From Nonomuraea typhae (GTDB lineage: Bacteria; Actinomycetota; Actinomycetes; Streptosporangiales; Streptosporangiaceae), in the NCBI RefSeq assembly GCF_009760925.1, contig NZ_VRLV01000001.1, positions 372,001 to 436,000 on the forward strand: a stretch of DNA of 64,000 bases, in the 5' to 3' direction. The notes under the pieces are model-generated. The model had not been told where the DNA came from, did no database searches, and saw nothing but the letters and a program-made list of their open reading frames with translations. Shown here piece by piece: positions 1 through 10,085 of the stretch. The translations under genes and the position numbers were made by a program. How positions within the stretch are numbered: position 1 is the stretch's first letter; each line of letters begins with the position of its first letter.

Positions 1-389
1 AGCGAGTGGTAGAAGCCCACCCCCAGGCCGCGGGCGCGGAAGGCGTCGACGATCGAGCCGACGAGATCCTTCTTGTACGGCGTGTGCGCCACCGAGTAGC
101 CGGTCAGCGCCGAGTCCCATAAGCAGAAGCCGTCGTGGTGCTTCGTGGTCAGGACCATGTAGCGCATGCCCGCCGCCGCGGCCGTCTCCGCCCACGCCTC
201 GGGGTCGAACAGGTCCGGGTCGAAGTGGTCGAAGTAGGGCTGGTAGGCGGCGTCCGTGAGGCGTTCGCGCTGCTTCACCCATTCGTGGCGGGCCGCCAGC
301 GCATACAGACCCCAGTGGATGAACAGTCCGAAGCGTTGCTCACGGAACTCGGCCAGTCTCGCCTCAAAGGTCCGATGACTCAGGGGCAT
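1..389 (-). CDS. Alpha-L-fucosidase, GH29, N-terminal part
   Basis: The first 129 residues of a glycoside hydrolase family 29 enzyme, which removes alpha-L-fucose from glycans. The sequence shows the family's N-terminal signatures: an FIHWG segment near residue 25, then TTKHHDGFCLWDS followed by a DLV-x4-AFRARGL stretch. There is no signal peptide, so the enzyme is probably cytoplasmic. The ATG lies about 7 bases after a candidate -10 (TACGGT on the minus strand), which suggests a leaderless transcript. It diverges from the GH97 gene across a shared operator. The catalytic residues lie beyond the window edge. Family assignment is firm; substrate linkage is not shown. Confidence 0.88.
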   Translation of the reverse strand, partial: MPLSHRTFEARLAEFREQRFGLFIHWGLYALAARHEWVKQRERLTDAAYQPYFDHFDPDLFDPEAWAETAAAAGMRYMVLTTKHHDGFCLWDSALTGYSVAHTPYKKDLVGSIVDAFRARGLGVGFYHS

Positions 390-395
390 GGCCGT

Positions 396-456
396 ACCGT
401 AGACCTGGTAATTAACTTCGTCAAGAATTGAATTGCAATCGCTTGCAACCTAGGCT
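396..456. promoter_or_regulatory. Divergent promoter pair for GH29 and GH97
   Basis: On the plus strand TTGAAT (428-433) and TAGGCT (451-456) are separated by exactly 17 bp. On the minus strand TTGACG (424-419) and TACGGT (401-396) are also 17 bp apart. Both -35 elements lie inside the 27-bp operator, so one bound repressor could close both promoters. The minus-strand start would fall on or next to the GH29 ATG. Elements were matched by eye to the sigma-70-type consensus. Confidence 0.55.
408..434. promoter_or_regulatory. Operator-like 27-bp sequence, copy 1
   Basis: An AT-rich imperfect palindrome in very GC-rich DNA, starting GTAATTAACTTCGTC and ending AGAATTGAATT. Its outer AATT blocks and inner TTC/GAA blocks are symmetrical. 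The same 27 bases recur without a change at 10086-10112 between a ROK regulator and a GH36 gene. ROK repressors bind AT-rich inverted repeats of this sort, so the adjacent ROK protein is the likely ligand (inference). Confidence 0.7.
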
Positions 457-489
457 CAGGCGCACTGTGAGCTAGCCATGGAGGCTTTC

Positions 490-2229
490 ATGCCCAAATG
501 GACGTGTGCTGCCGACGATCTGGAAGCCGTGATCGAGCTCTCGCCGGACGGCGAGCTTTCATGGGAGGTACGGCGGGCCGGCCGGGTGATCGTGAGCCCG
601 TCGCGCCTCGGGCTCAGAGCCGCCCACGCCGACCTGACCCGCGGGCTGGAGTTCGCCGGAATCGCCGAACGGGCCGTCGAGGAGGAGTACGAGACGGTCA
701 CCGGCAAGAGCCGCCACCACCGCTACACCGCCACGGAATGGACCCTGTCCTTCGCCCAGGGCCTCGAGCTCCAGGTGCGGATCGGCTCGGGCGGCGTGGC
801 GTACCGGTATCGGGTCGGCTGGCGGGGCCCCGTCACGATATGCGAGGAAATTTCGGAGTATGTGGTGCCGGGGGAGGCCCGCGCCATCCTCCTGCCCTAC
901 GAGAACGGCCGCTGCGACTACGAGGAGATCCACCACCACACCACCGTCGCCGAGGCCGGCCGCATCCTCTACGGCTACCCGTCGCTCTTCCAGATCGGCG
1001 AGACCTGGATGCTCGTCACCGAGTCCAACCTCGGCAGCGGGTACGCCGGCAGCCGCCTGCGCCACGACGGCCGCGCCTTCCGCCTCGACCTGCCCGACCC
1101 CTACGTCACCGCCGAGAGCCCCCTGGTCACCCCATGGCGCACGATCATCGCGGGGGACCTCGCGAGCATCCTCGCCGGCGACCTGGTCACCAGCCTGGCC
1201 GAGCCGTCCCGGGTGCCCGACACCTCCTGGATCAAGCCGGGGGCCGCCGCCTGGTCGTGGTGGTCGGACGGCCCCTCCACCCGTGACCTGGAGGCCCAGA
1301 AAGTCTGGGCCGACTTCGCCGCGACCATGGGCTGGCCGTACATCCTCGCCGACGCGGGCTGGAACAAGGAGTGGATGCCCGAGCTCATCGCCTACGCCCG
1401 CGAGCGCGGCGTGGGCGTCTGGCTCTGGTCGCACTGGCAGCACGTGGACACCCCGCTGGAGCACCGCGAGAAGCTCGCGCTCTGGAAGGAATGGGGCGCC
1501 GTCGGCGTCAAGATCGACTTCACCGAGTCCGACGGCCAGGACCGCATGCGCTGGTTCGACGCCATCCTCGAGGCCACCGCCCGCCTCGAGCTCATGGTCG
1601 TCTTCCACGGCGGCACGATCCCGCGCGGCACCGAGCGCACCTGGCCGCACTTCATGACCGCGGAGGCGGTCAAGGGCGCGGAGTGGATCAAGCCGAGACC
1701 CGGCAAGGAGCCGCTCTACCCGCCCGCGCACTACCTGACGCTGGCCTGCACCCGCAACGTGCAGGGCCCGATGGACTTCACCCCCGTCACCTTCACCGCC
1801 GTCCGCACGATCTCGGCCGGCTTCGAACTCGCCCTCGCGGTGCTCTTCGAGTCGGGCGTGCAGCACTTCGCCGACAGCATCCAGGCGTACGGCGCGCGGC
1901 CCGTGGCCCGGCGCCTGCTCCGCCGGGTCCCCGTGGCCTGGGACGAGACCCGCCTGCTGGCCGGCGACCCGGCCGACCACCTGGTGCTGGCCCGCCGCTC
2001 CGGCGAGGAGTGGTACGTCGCCTGCGGCACGGCCGGCGGCCCGCGCGTCGTCACGGTCCCGCTCGGCTTCCTCGGCGCGGGGGAGTGGGCGGCCGAGATC
2101 TACCACGACGCCCCCGACGACGGCCTGGCCGTCGAGGAGACCCAGGTCGTCGCGGGCGCCAAGCTCGACGTCCCCGTGGCCGCCAACGGCGGCTTCACCT
2201 TACGGCTGGCCCGGCGCCGGCCGTCCTGA
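490..2229 (+). CDS. Glycoside hydrolase family 97 (alpha-glucosidase/alpha-galactosidase type)
   Basis: A 579-residue GH97 enzyme: an N-terminal beta-sandwich, then a catalytic barrel from about residue 250 (WSWWSDGPS, then YILADAGW and GVWLWSHW). D343 in VGVKIDF occupies the position of the nucleophile in retaining GH97 alpha-galactosidases, and E392 in MTAEAVKG is a candidate acid/base. That points to the retaining subgroup, though activity is not proven. No signal peptide is seen, whereas many GH97 enzymes are exported. The start at 490 is preferred over the in-frame ATG at 478 because GGAGG (480-484) sits 5 bases before it. It heads a run with three exported polysaccharide-active proteins. 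Confidence 0.85.
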   Translation: MPKWTCAADDLEAVIELSPDGELSWEVRRAGRVIVSPSRLGLRAAHADLTRGLEFAGIAERAVEEEYETVTGKSRHHRYTATEWTLSFAQGLELQVRIGSGGVAYRYRVGWRGPVTICEEISEYVVPGEARAILLPYENGRCDYEEIHHHTTVAEAGRILYGYPSLFQIGETWMLVTESNLGSGYAGSRLRHDGRAFRLDLPDPYVTAESPLVTPWRTIIAGDLASILAGDLVTSLAEPSRVPDTSWIKPGAAAWSWWSDGPSTRDLEAQKVWADFAATMGWPYILADAGWNKEWMPELIAYARERGVGVWLWSHWQHVDTPLEHREKLALWKEWGAVGVKIDFTESDGQDRMRWFDAILEATARLELMVVFHGGTIPRGTERTWPHFMTAEAVKGAEWIKPRPGKEPLYPPAHYLTLACTRNVQGPMDFTPVTFTAVRTISAGFELALAVLFESGVQHFADSIQAYGARPVARRLLRRVPVAWDETRLLAGDPADHLVLARRSGEEWYVACGTAGGPRVVTVPLGFLGAGEWAAEIYHDAPDDGLAVEETQVVAGAKLDVPVAANGGFTLRLARRRPS

Positions 2230-2245
2230 CCGGAAGGAGGACCCC

Positions 2246-3571
2246 GTGCACCCCACCCGGATCGGCGCCGTCGTAGCGGCGGCCACCCTGGCCCTCGGCG
2301 TCTTCACCCCGCCCACGCAGGCCGACCCCCAGCGCTTACCCGGCGGCGCCCTCGTCGCGCAGACCACCGCCACCCACGCCCGCGTCCACAGCGATCGCCG
2401 CCCTATGGGCGCGGGCCTGTACGACCCGAAGGCGCGGCGCACCCACGTCTCCTGGATGGGCAAGGACTCCGACGCCTACGTCCAGGACTACGACCACGGA
2501 AGCGGACGCTGGAGCACGCCCGTCAAGATCGGCTCCTCCTTCAAGGACAAGCACAACTACCCGGTCATGGTCCAGGCCGACGATGGCCGCCTGCTGGTCT
2601 TCCACGGCGCGCACAACTCGCCCCTGCGCCTGGCCACCCGCGCGCTCGACGGCACCTGGAGCGACCGGAGCCTCGGCGACGTGGCGCCCTATCACGCCTC
2701 GTACCCGATGGCGCTGAAGGCCCGCAACGGCGACGTCTACGTCTTCTTCCGCGACACGCTCAAGGAGGACGACAGCACGCAGTTCGTCGACGACCGCCCC
2801 CTGCAGTACCTCGTGTCCACGGACGACGGCACGACCTGGAAGAGCTCCGGCGAGCTGACCGGCCACCCCTACATCCTCGGCTCCGAGCGCGAGGACAACA
2901 TGGACGAGGTCTACGTCGCCGAGATGACCGAGCACGGCGGCCGCTTCCACATGCTCTGGACCATGGCCGGCGGAGGCAGGCCGGACGTGCACGGTCACGG
3001 CACCCAGATCCACGACGTGTTCTACGCCGTCTTCGACCCGGCGACCCGGCGCTTCTCCACCGCCGCGGGCGAGGACCTCGGCGACCGGCTCGACCAGGGC
3101 GAGATGCTGACCAGGGCGATCGTCTGGCGCAGCAACCGCGAGCTGCTGCACGGCACCGGGTTCACCCACTCCGTGCAGGTCATGGCCGACGGCACGCCGG
3201 TGATCGTCTTCTACGACAACCAGACCGGCGGGCAGCGTCCCTGGCTCACCGCGGGCCGCTGGACCGGCGGCCGGTGGGAGTTCACCCGGCTCACGCAGGA
3301 GTACGGCCTGCTCGACAGCGAGAAGATCGGCCCGCACACGCTCCGGGTGTACACCACCAGGGGCAGCGAGCCGGGCATCACCACCTTCACCCTCGACCGC
3401 GGCCGCCACTGGCGCCAGGGCCCGTACGTCTGGACCGACACCAAGCTCCAGAAGGGCAACGTCATCGAGGGCGGCAGGGACCCGGTCCGGATGATCGCCG
3501 AGACCAACACCGGCACCCAGGACCAGACCGTGCAGACCGGCAACGTCTACGCCGTGGGAGAGGTTCGATGA
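2246..3571 (+). CDS. Secreted BNR_4-type beta-propeller protein, possible polysaccharide lyase
   Basis: A 441-residue exported protein with a Sec-type signal peptide of about 26 residues ending TQA. The body has repeated Asp-box-like turns (DDGRLLVF, NGDVYVFF, DDGTTWK) typical of a multi-bladed propeller of the BNR_4 group. That group contains ulvan-type lyases of families PL24 and PL25, as well as proteins of unknown activity. H-rich stretches around residues 110-160 and HGHGTQIHD near 250 could form the active site. It follows GH97 by 16 bp with AAGGAGG before a GTG start, and overlaps the next gene. The lyase role is inferred from family and neighbours. Confidence 0.7.
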   Translation: MHPTRIGAVVAAATLALGVFTPPTQADPQRLPGGALVAQTTATHARVHSDRRPMGAGLYDPKARRTHVSWMGKDSDAYVQDYDHGSGRWSTPVKIGSSFKDKHNYPVMVQADDGRLLVFHGAHNSPLRLATRALDGTWSDRSLGDVAPYHASYPMALKARNGDVYVFFRDTLKEDDSTQFVDDRPLQYLVSTDDGTTWKSSGELTGHPYILGSEREDNMDEVYVAEMTEHGGRFHMLWTMAGGGRPDVHGHGTQIHDVFYAVFDPATRRFSTAAGEDLGDRLDQGEMLTRAIVWRSNRELLHGTGFTHSVQVMADGTPVIVFYDNQTGGQRPWLTAGRWTGGRWEFTRLTQEYGLLDSEKIGPHTLRVYTTRGSEPGITTFTLDRGRHWRQGPYVWTDTKLQKGNVIEGGRDPVRMIAETNTGTQDQTVQTGNVYAVGEVR

Positions 3572-4749
3572 TGAAGCGGATCGCGGCGGCGCTGGTTCTG
3601 CTGGCCGCCTTCACCCCGTCGGCCGCGCAGGCGGCGGGCGAGCGCTGGGAACTGCGCTGGAACCCCAGCCCCTGGCGGGACGGCCTCAACGCCTTCGAGG
3701 CGCCGGAGGACGACCGGCGCGGCTCGCACGCCGAGGCCGCGCCGCACGTCTCCACCGAGGGCAACGGCTGGCGCTTCGACATGCACACGATCGACCGCGA
3801 CGGCAGCGACCGCCAGCGCAACGAGGTGCGCGGCATGCGCGACGGCCGCGGCCGCGCGCTGGAGATGCGCAAGGACGAGACCTGGCGGATCAGCTGGCAG
3901 ATGTACATCCCCGGCACGCTGGACGCCACGAGCAGTTTCAGCCACATCTGGCAGCTGAAGACCTCCGACATCGGCACCCCGGTCGCCCAGCTCTCCCTGC
4001 CGATCAAGGACGGCGTGCAGAAGATCGAGGCCCGCTACTGGACGCTGCCCGACAACGCCACGCACGGCTTCGCCTCCTACGACCTGGAGAAGATCCAGGA
4101 CAGGTGGGTCACCACCACGGTCGAGATCAAGTCCAGCGACCGGGGTTACATGCGCTGGGTGCTCAAGGACGGGCACCGCACGCTGGTGGACCAGCGGATC
4201 GACGACATCGACCTCTACTGGACCGAGGAGCAGTACAACCGTCCCAAGTGGGGCATCTACCGCAGCATCAGAAGCGCCGGGCTGCAGGAGACCCACATGC
4301 TCGTGCGCGACCTCAAGGCGTGGACGCTCGGCCCGGTCAATCCGCCGGTACGGCTCCCGCCGCCGGACACCGCGGCCGGCGCCTACGAGGCCGAGCGCAA
4401 GGGCACGATCTTCGAGGGCGCCGCCGAGCCGGTCTACTGCCGAATCTGCTCCGGCGGGCTCAAGACCATCCTCATCGGCGGCAACACCTACGACTACACC
4501 GTGGTCAAGGGCATCCTGTCGGAGACCGCCGCGACCAGGCAGCTGACGATCCACGCCGTGGTCAACGGCACCCAGGCGTACCGGATCAGCGTCAACGGCG
4601 CCGACTCGATCGAGGTGCCCATGACCGGCACGCCGGACAGGATCACCACGGTGACCGTCCCGGTGCCGCTCATCGCGGGCGTCAACCAGATCCGCTTCTT
4701 CAACCTCACCGCGCGCACCCCCGAACTCGACAAGATCGTCATCAGCTAG
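3568..4749 (+). CDS. Secreted heparin-lyase-like polysaccharide lyase with C-terminal carbohydrate-binding domain
   Basis: A 393-residue secreted protein. A signal peptide (about 22 residues, ending AAQAA) is followed by a jelly-roll domain to about residue 265 carrying NEVRGM, WRISWQMYIPG, SHIWQLK and PKWGIYRS, the conserved blocks of the Polysacc_lyase (heparin lyase I / PL20-like) fold. A proline-rich linker leads to a region from about 278 starting AYEAER, which resembles CBM35/CBM6 modules. The enzyme should cleave a uronic-acid polymer by beta-elimination outside the cell; the polymer is unknown. Its ATG overlaps the stop of the preceding gene (ATGA), so the two are translationally coupled. 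Confidence 0.72.
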   Translation: MMKRIAAALVLLAAFTPSAAQAAGERWELRWNPSPWRDGLNAFEAPEDDRRGSHAEAAPHVSTEGNGWRFDMHTIDRDGSDRQRNEVRGMRDGRGRALEMRKDETWRISWQMYIPGTLDATSSFSHIWQLKTSDIGTPVAQLSLPIKDGVQKIEARYWTLPDNATHGFASYDLEKIQDRWVTTTVEIKSSDRGYMRWVLKDGHRTLVDQRIDDIDLYWTEEQYNRPKWGIYRSIRSAGLQETHMLVRDLKAWTLGPVNPPVRLPPPDTAAGAYEAERKGTIFEGAAEPVYCRICSGGLKTILIGGNTYDYTVVKGILSETAATRQLTIHAVVNGTQAYRISVNGADSIEVPMTGTPDRITTVTVPVPLIAGVNQIRFFNLTARTPELDKIVIS

Positions 4750-4758
4750 GAGCGGAGC

Positions 4759-6324
4759 ATGGAACTCACCCGACGCGGGCTGCTCGCGGCCGGCGGCGCC
4801 CTGGCCGTCGCCGCCGCGGGCGCCCGCCCGGCGCAGGCGAGCACGCTGTGGCAGTCCAGCCTCGTGCGCTACGACCGGCGGGGCCGCCTGGCCTACACCG
4901 CCGACGCCGAGGGCAACCGCATCCCCGACTTCAGCCACGCCGGGTACCGCAACGGCGAGCGGCCCCTGCCGCACGTGCGCACGGTCAAGGTCATCCGGCC
5001 GGTGGAGGGCGACAACACCGCCCACATCCAGGCGGCGCTCGACGAGGTGGCGGCGCTGCCGCGCGAGCGGCGCGGCGCCCTGCTCCTGCTGCCGGGCCTC
5101 TATCCGGTGGCGGGCACGGTGTATGTGCGGGCCGACGGCCTGGTCCTGCGCGGCACGGGCGACGGCGACGACCCGGCCGCGAACACGATCATCAAGGCCA
5201 CCGGCAACACGCCTGCCAACCGCAACGTCATCGTGGTCGGCGGCGCCGCCGGGGGCGGCTGGAGGGGCGAGGTGCCCGGCACCCGCACCGAGATCACCAC
5301 CGACGTCGTCCAGGTGGGCGCCCGGGAGTTCCAGGTCGCCGATCCGGGCGCGCTGCGGCCGGGCGACAACATCGTCATCACCCACCCCTGCACCGAGGAG
5401 TGGCTGAAGGCCATCGACCACGGCGGCCACGACGTCGGCCCGCCGTGGAAGCCCGGCGAGCACCCGATCCCCTACAACCGCTACGTCCGCGACGTCACCG
5501 GCACCACAGTGACCGTCGACGTGCCGGTCTTCAACCACCTCGACCGCGCCCACGGCCCGTCCTTCCTCTACACCTGGGACCGGGCCGGGCTGGTCACCGA
5601 GGCCGGCGTGGAACGGCTGCGCGTCGACATCGAGTACACCGGCGACCCCGACCAGGACGAGAACCACGCCTACAACGCGATCTACCTGCTGCGCTGCGAG
5701 GACGCCTGGGTGCGCGACTGCACGGCGCTGCACTTCACCCAGGCCGGGTTCGCCACCCAGGAGACCACCCGGGCCACGATCCAGAACTGCCGGGCCCTGG
5801 ACCCGGTCAGCCAGATCACCGGCAGCAGGCGCTACAACTTCAACACCTACACCTACTCCCAGCAGGTCCTGTTCAAGGACTGCCACGCCTCGAAGGCCCG
5901 CCACGCCTTCGTCTCCAACGGCCACAGCACCGTGTCCGGAGTGGTGTTCCTGCGCGGCCTCGCCGAGCACGCGCTCAACTCCAGCGAGGGCCACCGCCGC
6001 TGGACGCAGGGCCTGCTCTTCGACGGCCATCGCGACGTCGACCCGCACTACGACTACACGCTCGGCCTGTACAACCGCGGCCGCTACGGCACCTCCCACG
6101 GCTGGTCGGCCGCCCACTCCGTGGCCTGGAACTGCGACGTGTCCACCAGCAGGCTGATCGTCCAGAAGCCGCCGACCGCGCAGAACCACGCCATCGGCTG
6201 CAAGGGGACGATCACCGGCGACGGCCCGTTCGCCCAGCCCGCGGGCTTCATCGAGGGCGCCAACCGGCCCGGCCTGTTCCCGCCCTCGCTCTACCAAGCG
6301 CAATATTTCGACCGCCACCGATGA
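4759..6324 (+). CDS. Tat-exported right-handed beta-helix protein, pectate-lyase-3-like
   Basis: A 521-residue protein with a twin-arginine signal ([11 protein letters not shown], cleavage near residue 28). The segment [17 protein letters not shown] and the following [17 protein letters not shown] are typical of the Pectate_lyase_3 / glycosyl-hydrolase-28-like beta-helix start. Later rungs repeat short beta strands ([27 protein letters not shown]). It probably binds or cleaves a polysaccharide outside the cell. It lies 9 bp after the lyase gene with AGGAGCGG before the ATG, and is the last exported member of the run. Specific activity cannot be read from sequence. Confidence 0.68.
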   Translation: MELTRRGLLAAGGALAVAAAGARPAQASTLWQSSLVRYDRRGRLAYTADAEGNRIPDFSHAGYRNGERPLPHVRTVKVIRPVEGDNTAHIQAALDEVAALPRERRGALLLLPGLYPVAGTVYVRADGLVLRGTGDGDDPAANTIIKATGNTPANRNVIVVGGAAGGGWRGEVPGTRTEITTDVVQVGAREFQVADPGALRPGDNIVITHPCTEEWLKAIDHGGHDVGPPWKPGEHPIPYNRYVRDVTGTTVTVDVPVFNHLDRAHGPSFLYTWDRAGLVTEAGVERLRVDIEYTGDPDQDENHAYNAIYLLRCEDAWVRDCTALHFTQAGFATQETTRATIQNCRALDPVSQITGSRRYNFNTYTYSQQVLFKDCHASKARHAFVSNGHSTVSGVVFLRGLAEHALNSSEGHRRWTQGLLFDGHRDVDPHYDYTLGLYNRGRYGTSHGWSAAHSVAWNCDVSTSRLIVQKPPTAQNHAIGCKGTITGDGPFAQPAGFIEGANRPGLFPPSLYQAQYFDRHR

Positions 6325-6386
6325 CTTCCGGCCTCCTCCGGGGTCTGCATGGGAAAGGAGACGACGACACAGACTCTGGAGGAGCC

Positions 6387-6773
6387 ATGAGCCCCACCCT
6401 TGGCAGCATGCTGCTGGCCAGCACCGACCCCGACCGGCTGCGCGACTGGTACGTCGGCGCGCTCGAGCCGGCCGAGTCGTCCATGGTCGGCGACACCTAC
6501 CGTTACCTGCGCTTCGGCGCCTTCCACGTGCTCATCGACCAGCGCGACGACGTCAGCGCCAAGAACCCGGAACCGGGCCGGATCATCATCAACTTCGACG
6601 TCGAGGACGCCAGGGCGGTCGCCGCCCGCATGGACGGGCTCGGGGTGACCTGGCTGGCCCCGCTCGAGGAACGCGACGGCAACCTGTTCGCCACCGCGGT
6701 CGACCCGGACGGCAACTACGTCCAGATCATCCAGCTCAGCGAGCAGACCAAGGCCGAGATGGGGGCTGCGTGA
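6387..6773 (+). CDS. VOC (glyoxalase-fold) protein
   Basis: A 128-residue member of the vicinal-oxygen-chelate superfamily. It shows the usual pattern of a short N-terminal strand, a helix with [10 protein letters not shown], and the C-terminal [12 protein letters not shown] motif that supplies a metal-binding position in active members. GGAGGAG precedes the ATG. It overlaps the next VOC gene by the last base of its stop codon, so the two form a pair and may assemble as paired domains. It may still belong to the transcript from the glycosidase run (gap 62 bp). Substrate unknown. Confidence 0.75.
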   Translation: MSPTLGSMLLASTDPDRLRDWYVGALEPAESSMVGDTYRYLRFGAFHVLIDQRDDVSAKNPEPGRIIINFDVEDARAVAARMDGLGVTWLAPLEERDGNLFATAVDPDGNYVQIIQLSEQTKAEMGAA

Positions 6774-7144
6774 TGTTCGGCGACACCAAGGCGTTCAGCG
6801 GCTTCTCCGTGGACGACGTCCCCAAGGCCAGGGCGTTCTACGAGGACGTCCTCGGCCTGCGCGTCTCCGAGGAGCACGGCATGCTCACGCTGCACGTGGC
6901 CGGCGAGCGCGACATCCTCGTCTACCCCAAGGGCGAGGCGCACCAGCCGGCCACCTACACCGTCCTCAACTTCCCCGTGGACGACATCGACCGGGCCGTC
7001 GGGCAGCTCACCGAGCGCGGCGTGCGCTTCGCGCGCTACCCCGGCTTCGAGCAGGACGAAGCCGGCATCATGCGCGAGGGCGGGCCGCCGATCGCCTGGT
7101 TCACCGACCCGGCGGGCAACGTGCTGTCGGTCATCCAGGAGTGA
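6773..7144 (+). CDS. VOC (glyoxalase-fold) protein, second of pair
   Basis: A 123-residue VOC-fold protein with [19 protein letters not shown] near the N terminus and [14 protein letters not shown] at the C terminus, resembling the glyoxalase/bleomycin-resistance group. The ATG at 6773 shares its A with the TGA of the upstream gene; an in-frame GTG at 6770 is an alternative. The 3' end overlaps the convergent GH36-like gene by 14 bp, so transcription from both sides meets here. No function can be assigned from neighbours beyond co-expression with its VOC partner. Confidence 0.78.
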   Translation: MFGDTKAFSGFSVDDVPKARAFYEDVLGLRVSEEHGMLTLHVAGERDILVYPKGEAHQPATYTVLNFPVDDIDRAVGQLTERGVRFARYPGFEQDEAGIMREGGPPIAWFTDPAGNVLSVIQE

Positions 7145-8888
7145 CCAGCTTCAGCAGGCCGCCGGTGGGCACCGTGATCTGGTGCGTGCCGGCGGCCTCG
7201 AACGCGTGCGCGCCCCGGCTCACGACCTCGCCCCGGCAGTCGTACACGGTGGCGGCAGCCGTACCGGCCAGGGGGGAGCGCAGCAGGACGGCGGTGCTGT
7301 CGTCGGCGTTGGCCAGCAGGAGCGTGCCCCCGGCCGGGATCTCGACCGGCACCGGCGCGTACCGCGCGGCCACCGTCACGCCGGCGCCCTCCGCGGTGAC
7401 CAGCGGGTAGTGCAGGTCCGGCCGTGACGGCGTCAGCACGCCGCGCTGGAGCACCTCGGCGTGCTCCTTGACGAAGCCCAGCCAGAAGCGCAGCGCCGCC
7501 GTCTGCGCGGCGCTCTGCGCGGTCAGGTCCACCGAGATCTGCGGCACCGCGAACAACACGTTGATCAGCTGCACGGCCACGTGCTCGGCGCTTTCGGCCG
7601 GGTGCCACATCAGCATGTCCGCGTGTACGGCCAGCGGCCCGGCGATCAGGCGCAGGTCGATCGTGCGCTGCCGGTTGTGCAGGGCGCTCAGCGGGCAGTC
7701 GGAGGCGCGGATCATGGAGGCGTGCCGCCACAGCCCCGGGCTCGTGTACGGCTGGCGCAACTCGATCGGCGCGCCGGCCGGCAGCCGCGCGGCCAGCTCG
7801 GCCATGAGGCGGCGCACGCCCTCGTTGACGGTGGCGCAGTCGGCCTCGGGGCCCGGCTCCGGCGGGTTCTCGACGGCAAACTGGTCGATGAAGTCGATCT
7901 TGAGGCCGTCGGCGCCCCAGTCGTCCACGGCGCGGGCGAGGTTGCCGGTGATCAGGGCGCGGATGTGCGGGTAGCGCGGGTCGAGGACGACGGCGTTCAT
8001 GTGGGGCTTGCGGGCCAGGCTGTAGTCCTGGACGCGGTCCCAGAGCGCGGTGTGGCGGCCGGCGAACGGCAGCGCGTACCACAGCAGGTAGGCCAGGCCG
8101 TGTGCCTTGACCTTCGCCACGTGCGCCGCCATGTCGGGGAAGGCGGGGGAGGGCCGCCATTCGCCGACGTAGCCGTAGCCCCGGCCCCGGTCGTCGCTGT
8201 GCCAGCCGTCGTCCACGATGATCGCCTCGCAGCCGAGCGCGGCGGCCGCCGCCGCCTGCCGTTCCACGCTCTCGGCGGTCACGTGCTGCTGCATCGCGTA
8301 CCAGGTCGAGTAGGCGGGCACCCGGGCCGCGCGCGGCGCCTGCGGGTGCTCGTGCGCGCCCCACCAGGAGACGACGGCGTCCAGGGCCCGCGCGAAGTGG
8401 CCGCCGCCGAAGTCGAGGCGCAGCACCAGCCCCGCGTCCGGGGCCGCCTCGTGCTCGGCCCAGAAGCCGAAGTCGCCGGTCTCCTCCACCACGCCGGTCC
8501 TGATGAGCACCGGCCTGACCACCTCGGCCAGCGCGTAGGTGCACAGCGACACGTCCCCGGCCCCGATGAGCGCGCCGACCGGGGCGCCCTTCTCCAGGGA
8601 CGTCCGGCGCGGCCTGCGCCAGAAGGGCGGCAGGCCCCGGTGCTCGCCGCTGTCGGGCACCCAGAACGCGGTCACGTCCACGCACGGCACCCGCCAGGCC
8701 ACCCGCACGGCCGCGGGCGCGTCCGGGGTGACGCGCACCTCGGCCACGCCGGGGCCGAGGGCGGCCACCTCCCACGTCAGGCCCGCCGCCGAGCTCGCCT
8801 GGGCGGTGAGGTCGCGCACGCCCAGGGGGAACTCCACCACCCGCCCGGCCGCCGCGCTGTCGTGGGGTTGCCAGATGGTCGCGGTCAC
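7131..8888 (-). CDS. GH36-like alpha-galactosidase (melibiase clan)
   Basis: A 585-residue cytoplasmic glycosidase. The barrel carries [20 protein letters not shown] and GADGLKIDF, with D332 as the likely nucleophile. A second Asp, D397 in IRASDCP, is placed like the acid/base of GH36/GH27 enzymes. The N-terminal sandwich is shorter than in classical GH36 proteins, which run near 700 residues, so this is a divergent subgroup and another alpha-linked sugar may be the substrate. The GTG start directly abuts the stop of the ROK gene, with GGAGAG just before it, giving a ROK-glycosidase operon under the copy-2 operator. Confidence 0.78.
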   Translation of the reverse strand: MTATIWQPHDSAAAGRVVEFPLGVRDLTAQASSAAGLTWEVAALGPGVAEVRVTPDAPAAVRVAWRVPCVDVTAFWVPDSGEHRGLPPFWRRPRRTSLEKGAPVGALIGAGDVSLCTYALAEVVRPVLIRTGVVEETGDFGFWAEHEAAPDAGLVLRLDFGGGHFARALDAVVSWWGAHEHPQAPRAARVPAYSTWYAMQQHVTAESVERQAAAAAALGCEAIIVDDGWHSDDRGRGYGYVGEWRPSPAFPDMAAHVAKVKAHGLAYLLWYALPFAGRHTALWDRVQDYSLARKPHMNAVVLDPRYPHIRALITGNLARAVDDWGADGLKIDFIDQFAVENPPEPGPEADCATVNEGVRRLMAELAARLPAGAPIELRQPYTSPGLWRHASMIRASDCPLSALHNRQRTIDLRLIAGPLAVHADMLMWHPAESAEHVAVQLINVLFAVPQISVDLTAQSAAQTAALRFWLGFVKEHAEVLQRGVLTPSRPDLHYPLVTAEGAGVTVAARYAPVPVEIPAGGTLLLANADDSTAVLLRSPLAGTAAATVYDCRGEVVSRGAHAFEAAGTHQITVPTGGLLKLVTPG

Positions 8889-10070
8889 TCATCTCTCCTG
8901 GAGGGTGAAGAGGGTCTGGATGGCGACCGCGGCGGCGCCGCGGGCCCACTGCTCGAACGGCTGGGGGCGCAGCACGAGGCGGCAGTCGGCGGCCGCACCG
9001 AATGCCTGCCGGGTGAACGCCTTCCTGACGTCGTCCTCGAAGAGCTCGTAGGCGGCCAGTCCCGGCATGTCGCCGCTGACGATGATGCGCTCGGGCCCGA
9101 TGAGGTTGGCCATGGCCGCCATCGCCCGGCCGATCGCCTCCCCGGCGCGGGCGAAGACCGCGGTGGCCGCCGGGTCGCCGGCGCGGGCCGCCGCCATGGC
9201 CCCGTCCAGCGTCAGCGCGTCGTCGCCGAGCGCGGCGCGGGCCGCCTCGACCACGGCGGGGGTCCCGGCGATGGCCTCCACGCAGCCGTGCCCGCCGCAG
9301 TGGCAGGGCGGGCTGTCCCCGCCGACCGGGACGTGCCCGATCTCCCCGGCCACCCCGCGTGCCCCTGCCACCAGCCGGTCCTCGACCACGACCGCGCAGC
9401 CGATGCCGAGCCCGACCGTCACCAGCGCGAACGACGAGGCGCCCACGCCCTCGCCGAACCAGTGCTCGGCCACGGTGAGCGCCTTGACGTCGTTCTCGAC
9501 GGTGACCGTCAGCCCGGTCGCCGCCCCGGCCAGCTCGCCGAGCGGCACCTCGTGCCAGCGCAGGAAGGGGGAGTAGCGCACCAGGCCGGTGTCCTTGTCC
9601 ACGTCGCCGGAGACGGCCAGGCCCAGCGCGTGGCAGCGCTCGCCGAAGGCGGGGGAGAGCGCGCGCAGCTCGCCGGCCAGCGCGGCCAGCTCGGCCACGA
9701 CGTAGGCGGGCTCACACCCGGCCAGCGGGCGGTGGGCGGTGGCCACGACGTCGGCGCGCAGGTCGGTGACGACCCCGATGAGGTCGTCGTGGGTGATCTT
9801 CACGCCGGTGAAGAACTCGCGGCCGGGCTGGATGGCCAGCGGGCTGGCCGGGCGCCCGGCGCCGGGGCCGGTGCGTTCGGTGGCGGCCATCTCGAACAGG
9901 TAGCCGGCGTCGATGAAGGGCCGGGCGGCCTTGGTGACGGCGGCCGAGGACAGGCCGGTGCGCCTGGCGATCTCCACCCGGGAGACGGGACCCTGCGTGA
10001 GGACCATGGTGAAGACGGCGGCGGAGGCCGGACTGGTGATCGTGGCCCTCCCGCGCGAGGCATCGAGCAT
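8889..10070 (-). CDS. ROK-family transcriptional repressor, candidate regulator of the carbohydrate island
   Basis: A 393-residue ROK regulator. Residues 15-70 form a winged helix (GPVSRVEIARRTGLSSAAVTKA), and the rest is the sugar-kinase fold with the zinc motif C256-H-C258-GGHG-C263-VE. The fold would sense a sugar or sugar phosphate and release DNA. The gene starts just outside one copy of the 27-bp operator and reads away from the GH36 gene, so it probably controls itself, the downstream GH36-like gene and, through copy 1, the GH29/GH97 promoters. It is about as long as known XylR/NagC-type ROK regulators. The sugar ligand is not predictable. Confidence 0.88.
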   Translation of the reverse strand: MLDASRGRATITSPASAAVFTMVLTQGPVSRVEIARRTGLSSAAVTKAARPFIDAGYLFEMAATERTGPGAGRPASPLAIQPGREFFTGVKITHDDLIGVVTDLRADVVATAHRPLAGCEPAYVVAELAALAGELRALSPAFGERCHALGLAVSGDVDKDTGLVRYSPFLRWHEVPLGELAGAATGLTVTVENDVKALTVAEHWFGEGVGASSFALVTVGLGIGCAVVVEDRLVAGARGVAGEIGHVPVGGDSPPCHCGGHGCVEAIAGTPAVVEAARAALGDDALTLDGAMAAARAGDPAATAVFARAGEAIGRAMAAMANLIGPERIIVSGDMPGLAAYELFEDDVRKAFTRQAFGAAADCRLVLRPQPFEQWARGAAAVAIQTLFTLQER

Positions 10071-10085
10071 GAGCGCATAGTAGCA

